From assembly GCA_024449915.1 (NCBI GenBank), contig JAMZAV010000647.1, positions 124,001 to 188,000 on the forward strand: DNA of 64,000 nucleotides, given 5' to 3'. The stretch comes from Sweltsa coloradensis (lineage: Eukaryota; Arthropoda; Insecta; Plecoptera; Chloroperlidae). Shown here piece after piece: positions 48,201 through 52,735 of this stretch; position 1 is the stretch's first letter; each line of letters opens with the position of its first letter. Position numbers and translations under genes: made by a program. The notes under the pieces are model-generated. The model worked only from the letters and a program-made list of their open reading frames with translations, ran no database searches and was not told where the DNA came from.

Positions 48201-49572
48201 CGAAGGCTTTCAAGGTCGGAGAAACAGTCGATGGACGAGGCAACAGAGGGAATTTTTTTTAAGTTGTTCGGATAGGAATAACTCTGAATTACGCTTGAGT
48301 AGAGATGCTGGGTAGAGCATGTCCTCTGAGGGTCTTCTTGGCCCTCGGGAGTACCTCGTTCAGTTGTCAAGAGACTCCTCCTCTTCAAGTCCGACTGTGG
48401 AGTTGATTGTATGAGATCGTCCATCTGAAGCATTGTGTCGTTCAGGTCTTCAAACAAGTTCTGGTCAAGTTGGCATGAAAACCTGTCGTGGAATGTCTTA
48501 ACTTGAGACTCTGCACATCCCGAACATTCGCTACTCAACTGGCATTTGTTAATCGGATCAAAACCATTCTCAGCTATGTACTGAGTGTTGTCAGTCTTTT
48601 GATTTGTAAACTGACAGCATTTTTTAGAGTTAGGGGTAATACTTAAAGTCGTGCCTTTGTCGAAATGTGAACTTTTATCATCCTGATCCGAATTTGATGA
48701 GAGGAAAACTTCCGAGCGTGTGTTGGAACGCTGAGAGACGTAAGGTACATCTCCTTGACCACACCAGGAATATCGGCCGCGAACTACGTCTTTCTTAATA
48801 ATCGGATTAGGGGGTAGAAAACTAGCAGAGAAATCTGAAGAGCTTTCATTTCTTTTTGTTGGATCATAACTGCCTTCTGTTGTTCTATTCATAGAAGCAC
48901 CTTCTTCAGAAGCACCGACAATTAAATCTTCATGAAAAGAAACACGTTTGACTTTTACCTCGTGTTTGTTTCTTTTCTTCCGTTGTCTACGAAATACGAT
49001 TTCATCACAGTCAGTTGATGACCTATTCATACCTTGATCTCCTAGGTCCTGGATAACTTTCGACTGATTAGGTTTGACATTTCCATCTAAATGTGTTTTG
49101 GCATTAACTTTATCGTGTTTTAAACCCACAACATATTTCCTTCGTCCTATATTTGACACATCACCATGTTTTGCTGCCTTGGTTTCAGTTGGTTCTACAT
49201 TTTGGTTAGCTATATCACTAGCTGTCATTACAGGACAGACTTCATAAACTTCTAAAGCTGCTTCAGTTTCACAGAACGGTAGGTAACTATTGCACACATC
49301 TAATGACTTAGTTTTGTTTGAAGAGTCTTCAGGATATTGAGCTTTGGTAACAGTTATCTTGGGCATATCGTCTTTAGATATATCTTGGCTGATTGCAATA
49401 TTTGCTGCTTTTTGAATTAACAGTGAAGCAGCACCATGTAAAAGGGCACTCTCCAAATCTGTAACATTGAGTGTTTCTTCATTGTTGGATCTAGCAATTG
49501 ACTCATCGTTCAACAGCAAGGCTTCTGTCAACACAGGATTTTGAATCGAGTGTATCTTGGCAATCATCATTT
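15832..49572 (-). CDS. PLEKHM2: PLEKHM2 (SKIP) homologue, C-terminal 8 exons (gene-level entry)
   Basis: In vertebrates PLEKHM2/SKIP is a RUN- and PH-domain adaptor. It binds Arl8 on lysosomes and kinesin-1 light chain, and drives lysosome movement toward microtubule plus ends. The joined exons 49572-47801, 47268-47113, 42190-41972, 40649-40492, 33861-33636, 20616-20449, 17660-17541 and 15945-15832 give about 976 residues in frame. Every junction has AG acceptors and GT donors (GTAAGT in several). Recognition rests on the tail: CVLK-GVLY entering a PH domain with a GC.R....RPH.F core, then a W..QAF/IQAAAG helix, a PCSLIVTSRHVVTCRE strand, and WCVLEF, all in the order of human PLEKHM2. The RUN domain and kinesin-binding W-acidic motifs are not in the window and should lie further 5'. 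The weakest parts are the identity of the long exon and which of the duplicated exon copies is used. Confidence 0.82.
17039..17437. mobile_element. hAT non-autonomous element, 399 bp
   Basis: The ends AGGGATGTGCGAAC / GTTCGCACATCCCT are inverse copies, and the 8-bp duplication CAGTATAT lies at 17031-17038 and 17438-17445. The interior repeats TTCGAGTTCG/AAGTTCGAA and two copies of a GGTGGAGGTGCCGGTCCAGA block. It lies in the intron just beyond exon 17660-17541. Confidence 0.85.
17541..17660 (-). CDS. PLEKHM2: PLEKHM2 homologue, penultimate exon
   Basis: The acceptor TTGTGCAG precedes 40 codons and is followed by the donor GTTAGT. Phase is 0 on both sides. The peptide begins EFACREVHESSGDWVLYFGS and ends in a helical MEKFRRSLEELW segment. 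With the preceding exon it restores WCVL-EF..., matching YCVLEFS...WVIYLSC..E.D.LL in human PLEKHM2. Confidence 0.82.
17873..18816. mobile_element. hAT non-autonomous element, 944 bp
   Basis: The termini TAGGGATGTGCGGGTA are perfect inverse copies, and the 8-bp duplication GTTAAAAT lies at 17865-17872 and 18817-18824. The subterminal sequence is made of TACCCGA/TCGGGT repeats. Near the right end there are at least three AATTACCCGAGCCCGAGGGT units. Its CG-rich middle (18000-18500) has a 66-residue frame that I do not consider a gene. Confidence 0.88.
19157..19775 (+). repeat. Interspersed repeat (ACTAGGAAAACGC start)
   Basis: It starts with CTAGGAAAACGCTTAAGTCC and the GCGTTGTTGGATGAGCG motif. 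It shares its AT-rich interior with the minus strand of 1-286. It ends in a TCGCTACGCTCGCTACGCTC tract similar to 63920-63942. No coding potential is seen. Confidence 0.55.
20449..20616 (-). CDS. PLEKHM2: PLEKHM2 homologue, post-PH exon
   Basis: The acceptor TTCTTCTAG lies before 20616 and the donor GTAAGT after 20449. It has 56 codons, phase 0 at both ends. The peptide VHEGEGVETTPCSLIVTSRH, then VVTCREQF and later IADITAFRAEHSWCVL, aligns in order with the human segment after the PH domain (PC..CLVLTDDRLFTC, then ISAV...YCVLEF). An earlier GT inside TTGGTGTGTACTG would break the frame, so the downstream GTAAGT is preferred. Confidence 0.83.
20685..21108 (+). repeat. Interspersed repeat fragment
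   Basis: It begins like 19157 (CTAGGAAAACGCTAAAGTCC). It then carries GTAGCCCCACCCGT.TGGTCAGAAT, which also occurs at about 24068 and inverted at about 62210. A short internal duplication (AAAACTTATATTAAAAGCTT) appears twice. Confidence 0.5.
21110..22570 (+). pseudogene. 5'-truncated non-LTR retrotransposon reverse transcriptase (CR1/Jockey-like), frameshifted
   Basis: Three frames together give a reverse transcriptase for target-primed integration: fingers (FPTQLKLARVTPIYKGKG, then YRPISTLPIVGKIIE, GFRKGRSTQSALLAF), motif A (AVFVDLRKAFDSV), motif B (PQGSILGPLLFILYIDDIS), motif C (LYADDLVFY) and a thumb region to KSI at 22341. A decayed RGVPYWNSI..DIRS tail lies near 22480-22525. Frames shift at the A9 run near 21270, near 21555 and near 21680. 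The endonuclease half is absent. It lies between PLEKHM2 exons in sense-opposite orientation. CR1, Rex1 and Jockey groups cannot be separated by eye. Confidence 0.85.
22571..23440. other. AT-rich intronic sequence, nothing recognised
   Basis: TTAATTAATT-type runs at 22845-22935 and short frames only. No splice-flanked coding segment was found on the minus strand. Confidence 0.4.
23440..24412 (+). repeat. Interspersed repeat with a near-identical inverted copy at 61892-62638
   Basis: From about 23640 to 24412 it matches the reverse complement of 62638-61892 with few differences. The match includes a CAGTAG microsatellite (24126-24152, shorter in the other copy) and the terminal block GCGCACCGCGGCTTGGCTGC followed by GGCGCCCTAACGGGCACCTA. 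The left part is related to 6130-6660. No reading frame is conserved. Confidence 0.75.
24463..25168. mobile_element. Foldback element with about 300-bp arms
   Basis: The arms 24463-24770 and 24897-25168 are imperfect inverse copies. Paired landmarks are GCAAACATCA, GGGAAGTATATTA, GCGAGCTCTGGCA, GACGACCACGACG and TGGATTAAGG. The middle (about 24780-24890) is single-copy. The threonine-rich frame at 24514-24729 is a by-product of the CGACGACGA tracts. Confidence 0.7.
25398..25669. mobile_element. TA-flanked MITE with about 65-bp terminal inverted repeats
   Basis: The ends CTAGGGAAACGCCAAAGTCG are inverse copies and continue into GTTGTTAGACGAGTGAG and TGAGTACCCG. TA lies on both sides (25396-25397 and 25670-25671). 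A second member is at 63031-63306. There is no coding content. Confidence 0.8.
25986..26066 (+). repeat. Tetranucleotide microsatellite (GATA/GGTA/GGCA)
   Basis: Runs of GATA, GGTA, GGAAGGTA and GGCA occur at the place where the right block has a pure (GATA)n at 30204-30272. The hammerhead-bearing insertion sits inside this tract. Confidence 0.85.
26068..26160. repeat. Perfect 40-bp palindrome with 13-nt spacer
   Basis: The arms 26068-26107 and 26121-26160 match without mismatch (GTTCAATTAGTTTGGAAAAG... on each strand). The spacer is 26108-26120. It marks the left end of the hammerhead-bearing insertion. Confidence 0.9.
26924..26964 (+). ncRNA. Type I hammerhead ribozyme with intact core
   Basis: All conserved parts are present: stem I ATCCGC pairing with GTGGAT (six pairs, one G-U); core CTGAAGA (26930-26936; only position 7, which is free to vary, differs from CTGATGA); stem II GTCC-CGAA-GGAC (26937-26948); GAAA (26949-26952); cleavage triplet GTC with the cut expected after 26958. 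Stem III is only AC/GU and comes from the palindrome ACGCGT. Hammerheads of Penelope-like elements and retrozymes are known to work as dimers through such a stem. Self-cleavage would generate unit-length RNA ends. Confidence 0.85.
27424..28083. mobile_element. hAT-like MITE (TAGAGGTA family), degraded-block copy
   Basis: The ends TAGAGGTAATGAGAAA...(G/A)TGAT and the inverse ATCACCATTTTTCACTACCTCTA are the same as in the clean copy at 30586-31248. The left 8-bp flank reads CCGAGGGG against CCGATGGG on the right, a difference best explained by sequence errors. Confidence 0.7.
28440..28928. mobile_element. TAGAGGTA-family element, short version
   Basis: It starts TAGAGGTAGGCCTAATGAGAAA and ends ATTACCACCATTTTTACTACCTCTA. 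It lacks the nested MITE found in the right-hand block (32440-33189), showing the uninterrupted state near 28514. Confidence 0.65.
28976..29202 (-). pseudogene. PLEKHM2: PLEKHM2 PH exon, frameshifted duplicate
   Basis: It matches 33861-33636 almost base for base, with both splice sites kept, but has one extra T (GGTGGTTCAGGG versus GGTGGTCAGGG). The extra T puts the first part out of frame. Given the error pattern of the whole block this may be a sequencing error in an allelic or duplicate copy and not a true pseudogene. Confidence 0.75.
30204..30272 (+). repeat. (GATA)n microsatellite
   Basis: About 17 uninterrupted units, corresponding to the empty site of the 26067-27092 insertion. Confidence 0.95.
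30586..31248. mobile_element. hAT-like MITE (TAGAGGTA family) with 8-bp duplication
   Basis: Terminal inverted repeats of about 22 bp (TAGAGGTA(A/G)TGA(G/A)AAATGG) are bounded by CCGATGGG on both sides (30578-30585 and 31249-31256). The interior has TTTCGCG/CGCGAAAT clusters and a CCGGCACCTCCACC pair, a block also found in the hAT element at 17039. Confidence 0.85.
31480..32302 (+). CDS. 5'-truncated LINE fragment: RNase H domain plus C-terminal zinc knuckle
   Basis: The frame from 31528 to 32268 (246 residues, open upstream to about 31490) is an RNase H of I/R1/LOA-type non-LTR retrotransposons. GEMRAM supplies the Glu, VVILTDSRAS an Asp, and WIPAHCGINGNEKADFLAK the His and last Asp. The N-terminal strand with the first Asp is missing. 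It is followed by CKLCGDGTQDRQHLFRC, the CCHC motif that closes such ORF2 proteins. The intact frame implies a fairly recent insertion. The left block lacks 31547-32302, with AAC at both edges, so it was inserted here or deleted there. A (GAA)n tail ends it. Confidence 0.8.
32356..33587. mobile_element. TAGAGGTA-family element interrupted by a MITE
   Basis: Same ends as 28440-28928. The extra 750 bp is the TA-flanked element at 32440-33189. The outer 8-bp flanks do not match. Confidence 0.65.
32440..33189. mobile_element. TA-flanked pogo/mariner-like non-autonomous element
   Basis: The ends CCGTATTGTTCCGAATA(T/A)AGC are inverse copies, with TA at 32438-32439 and 33190-33191. The uninterrupted site is visible at about 28513. 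A 38-residue acidic frame starting MSDKGEDEMAQDEQ at 32768-32884 could be a leftover of a coding exon but matches nothing I recognise. Confidence 0.8.
33636..33861 (-). CDS. PLEKHM2: PLEKHM2 homologue, PH-domain exon
   Basis: The acceptor GTGTTTCAG lies before 33861 and the donor GTATGT after 33636. There is one base plus 75 codons. The first base completes AAG with the previous exon, giving CVLK-AGVLYMF. The segment runs GVLYMFSDPDHRLPKRV, GHCKGCLRLKDRRPHTFAIL, a LQFAAADEYQASDWLQAFI helix, and AAAG. This is the typical second half of a PH domain, with the invariant Trp of the C-terminal helix, and it parallels human PLEKHM2 (GVLY, C.GC.R, RPH.F, W.Q). Phospholipid or protein binding at the lysosome is inferred from the family. 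Confidence 0.87.
34606..35467. other. Intronic sequence with one short palindrome
   Basis: A near-palindrome AGATTGGAGAAGGGTTGACC...CTCCAATCT at about 34837-34880 is the terminal motif of the hammerhead repeat family. It is followed by CTAACTAGCC. Otherwise nothing is recognised. Confidence 0.45.
34985..36965. mobile_element. Possible inverted-repeat element containing a tandem duplication
   Basis: The left edge TAATCCAACTGTGCTAGAGTAGGA and, on the opposite strand at about 36965-36920, TTGGATTACTGTTGAG...CTAGAGTAGGATTC share two blocks with an ACTTTGAA.GACC or CGACCTTCAAAGT block further in. Boundaries are approximate and no target duplication was established. Confidence 0.4.
35468..36728. 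repeat. 611-bp tandem duplication (650-bp spacing)
   Basis: The sequences 35468-36078 and 36118-36728 are almost identical. They include a GGCCTAGG-rich middle and the polyG motif TTTTGGGGGGGTAGGGC. A 39-bp AT-rich spacer separates them. There is no coding content. Confidence 0.9.
37420..37633 (+). pseudogene. Relic of a BED-type zinc finger (hAT transposase N-terminus)
   Basis: The frame reads KKWEDKFDWIISVSESDNKA, then FRKLCRHEFSVAHGSNFNH. BED-finger proteins of the hAT/ZBED group show the pattern W...F.W...V......AFCKLC..EFSVAHGG...V..H. Here the first zinc-binding Cys is Arg and the H-H end is altered, and a TGA follows VDK at 37629. It is broken off by the hAT insertion at 37642. Confidence 0.55.
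37642..40344. mobile_element. hAT element, 2.7 kb, 8-bp duplication
   Basis: The termini TAGTGATGATGAC are perfect inverse copies, and the duplication ATTAAAAC lies at 37634-37641 and 40345-40352. Subterminal TTAACCGGTTAACCGG boxes lie at both ends, as in the element at 57468. The interior includes a 334-bp tandem duplication (38828-39495) and homopolymer C/G tracts. No transposase frame was recognised. Confidence 0.88.
38828..39495. repeat. Two-copy tandem repeat inside the hAT element
   Basis: The copies 38828-39161 and 39162-39495 each begin GCCCCGACCGCCGGAAGGGC and are nearly identical. They differ in the length of an A/T homopolymer stretch. Confidence 0.85.
40492..40649 (-). CDS. PLEKHM2: PLEKHM2 homologue, exon before the PH exon
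   Basis: The acceptor TTTATCAG lies before 40649 and the donor GTAAGT after 40492. There are 52 codons plus AA, so the next exon adds G to make Lys. The peptide EDLLHYYSLIHLQDDQHSIS, later PTREGHLMFRPATHTPLEPW and APAYCVLK, leads directly into the PH domain. The Trp-containing PLEPWAPAYCVLK strand is the first PH strand. A damaged duplicate of this exon lies near 41090-41230. Confidence 0.83.
40861..41395. repeat. Tandem block 3, degraded second copy
   Basis: It follows 40250-40860 in order (GCGGTAAATACAAAGAAAGAA, then the hAT right end, poly-C/CA tract, exon 40492-40649, GAGTGCAGC) but is riddled with single-base deletions. The exon copy here (about 41090-41230) has lost its frame and donor. 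It resembles a raw-read version of the neighbouring sequence. Confidence 0.75.
41972..42190 (-). CDS. PLEKHM2: PLEKHM2 homologue, 73-codon exon
   Basis: The acceptor TTCTAACAG lies before 42190 and the donor GTATGT after 41972. Phase is 0 at both ends. The peptide starts VGPNSQSLMLVSGNGDTRFT, continues with VSTGDAEMTQELVGRIEMRM and ends with KPADMAE. It looks like the end of a PH-like fold (strand, turn, then a helix). The CpG-rich codons (GCGC, GTCGTCA) stand out from the surrounding AT-rich intron. Confidence 0.8.
42418..42888. mobile_element. hAT-like MITE (TAGAGGTA family), inverted orientation
   Basis: It starts TAGAGGTAGTGAAAAATGGTGATAACGA and ends ATATCACCATTTCTCATTACCTCTA. The 8-bp duplication GGAATGAA lies at 42410-42417 and 42889-42896. 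Its interior is the reverse of 30586-31248 with a deletion. Confidence 0.85.
42925..43032 (-). repeat. Hammerhead-family repeat, part 1 (split by LTR insertion)
   Basis: On the minus strand it runs GCAGGTGAAAAGTTTTGTTG, CCCCCAGCCCTTCAG, CCAACCTGTCAACCCTTCTCC, AATCTAAACT, AAGCCGGTTGGCC, matching the right part of 26067-27092. It continues at 46139 on the other side of the inserted LTR pair. Confidence 0.7.
43033..44536 (+). mobile_element. Long terminal repeat, forward arm
   Basis: It begins TGTAACATCC and ends GTTTACA, so the tips are TGTAA/TTACA as in retroviral-type LTRs. Length is about 1.5 kb. A TTTATAACC stretch at about 44345 and the downstream GAGCGTGACTTGGTGTTGAG are plausible core-promoter territory. 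Apparent reading frames are shared with the other arm and have no retroelement protein. Confidence 0.75.
44539..44556 (+). other. Primer-binding site, tRNA-Lys type
   Basis: TGGCGCCCAACGTGGGGC lies two bases after the LTR end. This 18-mer is the classic complement of a tRNA-Lys 3' end used by many retroviruses and LTR retrotransposons to prime minus-strand DNA. Confidence 0.85.
44560..46138 (-). mobile_element. Long terminal repeat, reverse arm (3' tip truncated)
   Basis: Read on the minus strand it starts TGTAACATCC at 46138 and runs to GCAAGCGAGA at about 44560. It lacks the last 20 or so bases (GGGGTGAAGTTTACA) of the forward arm, so the two LTRs join tail to tail across the primer-binding site. 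Confidence 0.75.
46139..46225 (-). ncRNA. Hammerhead-family repeat, part 2, with defective ribozyme
   Basis: On the minus strand 46223-46183 reads CTTTGATGAGGCCCAGAAGG, then ACAAAACGCGTCGTGGATT. The core TGATGA is kept but C3 is T, and GAAA has become AAAA, so cleavage is unlikely. A 13-base G-run follows at 46229 and onward. Confidence 0.6.
46600..46800 (+). repeat. Hammerhead-family repeat, rearranged copy
   Basis: Stem I (CCACCATCCGCC) and the 3' half (GAAGGTCGAAACGCGTCGTG) are present. The CTGAAGA core is replaced by an inverted GGTGGCCACTAAAAATCAAT piece. It is followed by CATCAGCCCTTCAAGCTGGG and CCAACCTGTCAACCCTTCTC, as in the intact copy. Confidence 0.65.
47113..47268 (-). CDS. PLEKHM2: PLEKHM2 homologue, 52-codon exon
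   Basis: The acceptor ATTTTCCCAG lies before 47268 and the donor GTAAGT after 47113. Phase is 0 at both ends. The peptide VFRVRGCYFVGEMATALLVL, then LTDVNVYITGVKM and LPYTDLDSIL, has the alternating hydrophobic strands of a PH-like fold. It joins in frame to the exons on either side. Confidence 0.8.
47801..49572 (-). CDS. PLEKHM2: PLEKHM2 homologue, large central exon
   Basis: There are 590 codons without a stop. The acceptor TTTTCTTCCAG lies before 49572 (upstream intron phase 1) and the donor GTTGGT after 47801, phase 0. The protein is polar, Ser/Asp/Asn-rich and probably disordered. It has a basic patch (FRRQRKKRNKHEVKVKRVSF) followed by HEDLIVG, and a conserved-looking end (GVKFDIDINKDFTEYLNSEI, then FKSQIFMDEKEHVDK) that runs into the next exon. 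The long disordered middle fits PLEKHM2, which separates its RUN and PH ends, but I cannot align it to a known sequence by eye. The frame also stays open for about 12 codons before and 23 after the splice sites. Confidence 0.8.
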
Positions 49573-49715
49573 CTGGAAGAAAATTGAGACTACAGATATT
49601 AACCACACCTAACTACATACAAAATTTACCCGATATCAAACTAGTACCTGTTTTACTCATTCCCCATATTAAAAAAACACCTCAGCTTGGAATCGACAGA
49701 AAACTTATAAATGGG

Positions 49716-50268
49716 TAGGGCTGTGAACGTACCCGCCCGTTGATAATAGCCCGGGTAATGAAATGAGTCGTCGGGTACTCGTTTGACCGTTTTTGTCTCA
49801 AATTCCGCTCACTTAACGCCGCCGCCGGTCAGTCTTGCACTCGTCGGCGCGCAGCGGCGGCAGTAAGTGATTCGTCATTAATACGCGCTCGTATTTCGTC
49901 TGTCGAGCTCCAGTGAGTGACGTCACCAACACGCTGCACGCGCACCCCTATTCATCGTAATCGGCCGATAAGTGAATGGCGGAGATATTTATGCATTCCG
50001 GCAACATTAGTTCCAAATGAATGTGCATTTTCAACAGCTGGGCATTAGAAACTAGCATCTCTGGCGCCCGAGACCGTCGACATGTTTACGTTCATGAGAA
50101 CGTTTGTGTTAAAGTGATGACCTGTCAATATAAAGTAGATAATTGACTAACTTCACATTTTTTTTTTTTGTAATCGTAAAAAAATCTTAAAATTTCGTAA
50201 TTTCGGGTACCCGCCCGTAAAATTGACGGGTACCCGGGGAGGCATTTTTACTTCTTTGCACAGCCCTA
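49716..50268. mobile_element. hAT non-autonomous element, 553 bp
   Basis: The ends TAGGGCTGTG / CACAGCCCTA match inversely, and the duplication TAAATGGG lies at 49708-49715 and 50269-50276. The subterminal sequence is made of GGGTACCCGCCCGT units, like the element at 17873. It sits upstream of the large PLEKHM2 exon. Confidence 0.87.
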
Positions 50269-50412
50269 TAAATGGGTACCTATTCACATTCACCTTTTAT
50301 GTTAGATGAACTTTTACTCAAGAGTCGGTTTGCAGCGAAGTAAATATGGCAACTCATATTTTTGTTTCATGACTTTGAAACAGTAACAAAATTACTGCAC
50401 AAATATAATATA

Positions 50413-50564
50413 ATAGTCCCGGAAGGACGAAACGCCTTGTGAATTAAGGTAACAAACTACTTAAAATTAGCTGCAGTGCAGTCATCAGCCGCAGATGAAA
50501 AGTTTTGTTGCCCCCAGCCCTTCAGGCTGGGCTTTATCATCTCCATTCTTTCCCAACCTGTCAA
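50413..50564 (+). ncRNA. Hammerhead-family repeat, truncated copy, split by a LINE
   Basis: GTCCCGGAAGGACGAAACGC retains stem II and the GAAAC box, but the upstream CTGAAGA is gone and the cleavage triplet reads CTT. The family sequence runs to CCAACCTGTCAA at 50564. The expected continuation CCCTTCTCCAATGTAAACT is found at 57178-57196, after the LINE. Confidence 0.65.
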
Positions 50565-50587
50565 TAAAGAAATAATGTAATGTAATA

Positions 50588-52621
50588 AAGAAAATACACA
50601 AAAGAGACCATCTTTACAGACACTGGAAATCACATCAAACTGATGAAAACTGGGAAAGATACAGAATTCAGAGGAATTGCACAAAATCTGTTGTAAGGGA
50701 AGCACATGCACATTATATTTGGAAATTACGAGGAGGCAACGGAAAACAGTTGTGGAAGTATATTCATGGAAAAATAGGTAGTTCAGCCCCTCATCATTAC
50801 CTCATTAATGGTGTGAAAGAAACTCATTCGAGAAAAATAGCTCAAGAGTTTGCGAACAATTTTTCTACCAATTTTTCTGCAGGCACCTCTGATAATAGTG
50901 ATTTGTGTCCACCCCAACTACGAACATCACAGAAATCTTCAACTCTCAGCACTATGTGTTTTTCCACGCAACAAGTTTTCAATGCGTTAAAGAGAATACG
51001 CCCAGATGGAGCGACAGGTCCTGACGGTGTGCCAAGTAGAATTCTTCATAAATGTGCGACCTTCATAGCTCCCTCATTGTGCTCTCTGTATAAAAATGTC
51101 CATGAGAAATGGTGATATCCAAATGAATGGAAGAAAGCTAATGTTGTGCCGGTTCATAAAGGTGGCGACCGTAATGATGTCAAGAATTATCGACCGATAT
51201 CACTTACATCGGTATTGGGAAAAGTAATGGAAAAACTTGTCAACACTAGGCTATTACATCATTTGAAAGAAGTAAAGGGAATTAATATCGAGCAACATGG
51301 GTTCCTGCCGAGAAGATCCTGTGTGACTATGTTGACAGGAGCAATTGATGACTGGCAGCACGCCATTGATTCTGAGGCCGGTAGCCGCGTGGAAGTCATC
51401 ACATTGGACTGGGCGAAAGCGTTTGATAGGGTTCCCCACAAACGACTTCTCATGAAGCTTCAAGAATTCAACATATCTGGTAAGGTCTTTGACTGGATTG
51501 AGAGTTTTCTCTTAGGACGTAGCATGAAGGTTGTCTTTGATGGTGCTGACTCTTCTGATTTTCGTGTTACATCTGGAGTGCCCAAAGGATCGGTACTTGG
51601 TCCTTAACTATTCACCATATTTATGATGGACCTACCCAGGTGTGTGGAATCCAAAGTAAGACTATATGCGGACGATTGTACTATTTACAGAACCATCAAG
51701 TCAGCAACTGATGTGGATATATTACAAAAGGACCTTGAAAACATTGAGCTATGGTGTGAACTGAACCAAATGTTACTTAATGAAAATAAATGCAGCCATA
51801 TTACCTTGACAAAATCCAAAAAAGCACCTGCAATAGTTTTCAAAATCAATGGCTGTTACATTAAACGGGAAATCAAAATTAAGCTCTTAGGTAGGCCTAT
51901 AACAATAACTCAGGATTTGAAATGGAACATTCAGACTGAAATAGTGAGGAAAAAATCTGCTAAGCTTCTAGGCTTTTTATCCAGAACATTGCATGGTGCA
52001 CGTAGTCAGGTCAAGCAGACTGTGTACTTATGCCTAGTTAGACCTACACTGTCCTATGGTTGTCCTGCATGGCATCCAACCTCGAAGGCCAATGCTTACA
52101 AATTAGAATCTCTACAGAATAGAGCGACAAAATTCATCACCAAAAGAAAAGACTTGAATAGGCAACAACGAACGAAGATGTGTGATATACTTACTCTGGA
52201 AAATCACCTAAAGGAGTTGGGAATCGTTTTTCTGAAGAAAATGTTTAACGGGCTAGTTGACCTGGATCCATTGACCAGAATACAGCTTGGATATCGCTCA
52301 TGCAGATACGGTAGAGCTGTTACTCTGATACCTCCCTTTGCTAGAACAACGCAGTATCAGCAAGGTTTTTTCTGTCGATCTGTTAGAGATTGGAATGCTC
52401 TGTCTTATGAGGTCCGCACAGAACAAGATTTTCATAAATTTCGGAGAGACCTTAGAATAACATTAATGATTGAACAGTCAAGATCATACCAGTTAACACG
52501 AATACCACTCACTCACATGTACACATACACTCATATTCATATTCACACTCAAATTCACACTCACACTTGCCATCATTTTATATTACATTTATGTGTGTTA
52601 TCTATGAGTAATTTTTTGTGA
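50588..52621 (+). pseudogene. Reverse transcriptase of the LINE, two nonsense codons only
   Basis: One continuous frame (678 codons) is broken only by TGA at 51113-51115 and TAA at 51605-51607. Domains in order: linker (VVREAHAHYIWKLRGGNGKQ, LWKYIHGK), fingers (ATGPDGVPSRILHKCA, NEWKKANVVPVHKG, NYRPISLTSVLGKVMEKL, HGFLPRRSCVTML), motif A (VITLDWAKAFDRVPHK), motif B (SGVPKGSVLGP), motif C (VRLYADDCTIYR), thumb (LGRPITITQDLKWN), and a C-terminal domain ending FFCRSVRDWNALSYEVRTEQ, DFHKFRRDL. It is of the CR1/Jockey/L2 kind. The endonuclease domain is missing by 5' truncation. It is distinct from the copy at 21110. Confidence 0.87.
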
Positions 52622-52735
52622 TATTTTGTGTTTTCTTATATGGAGATAACTCAGTATATTGTTATTATGTGTTTTATATTGTTGAATGTATTTTGTATAT
52701 TCTATTATTGCATTGTGTATATTGTCCTGGAGCCC

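Noticed and set aside
47841..48275. 144-residue plus-strand frame
   Set aside because: Antisense shadow of the large PLEKHM2 exon, which has splice sites and in-phase neighbours.
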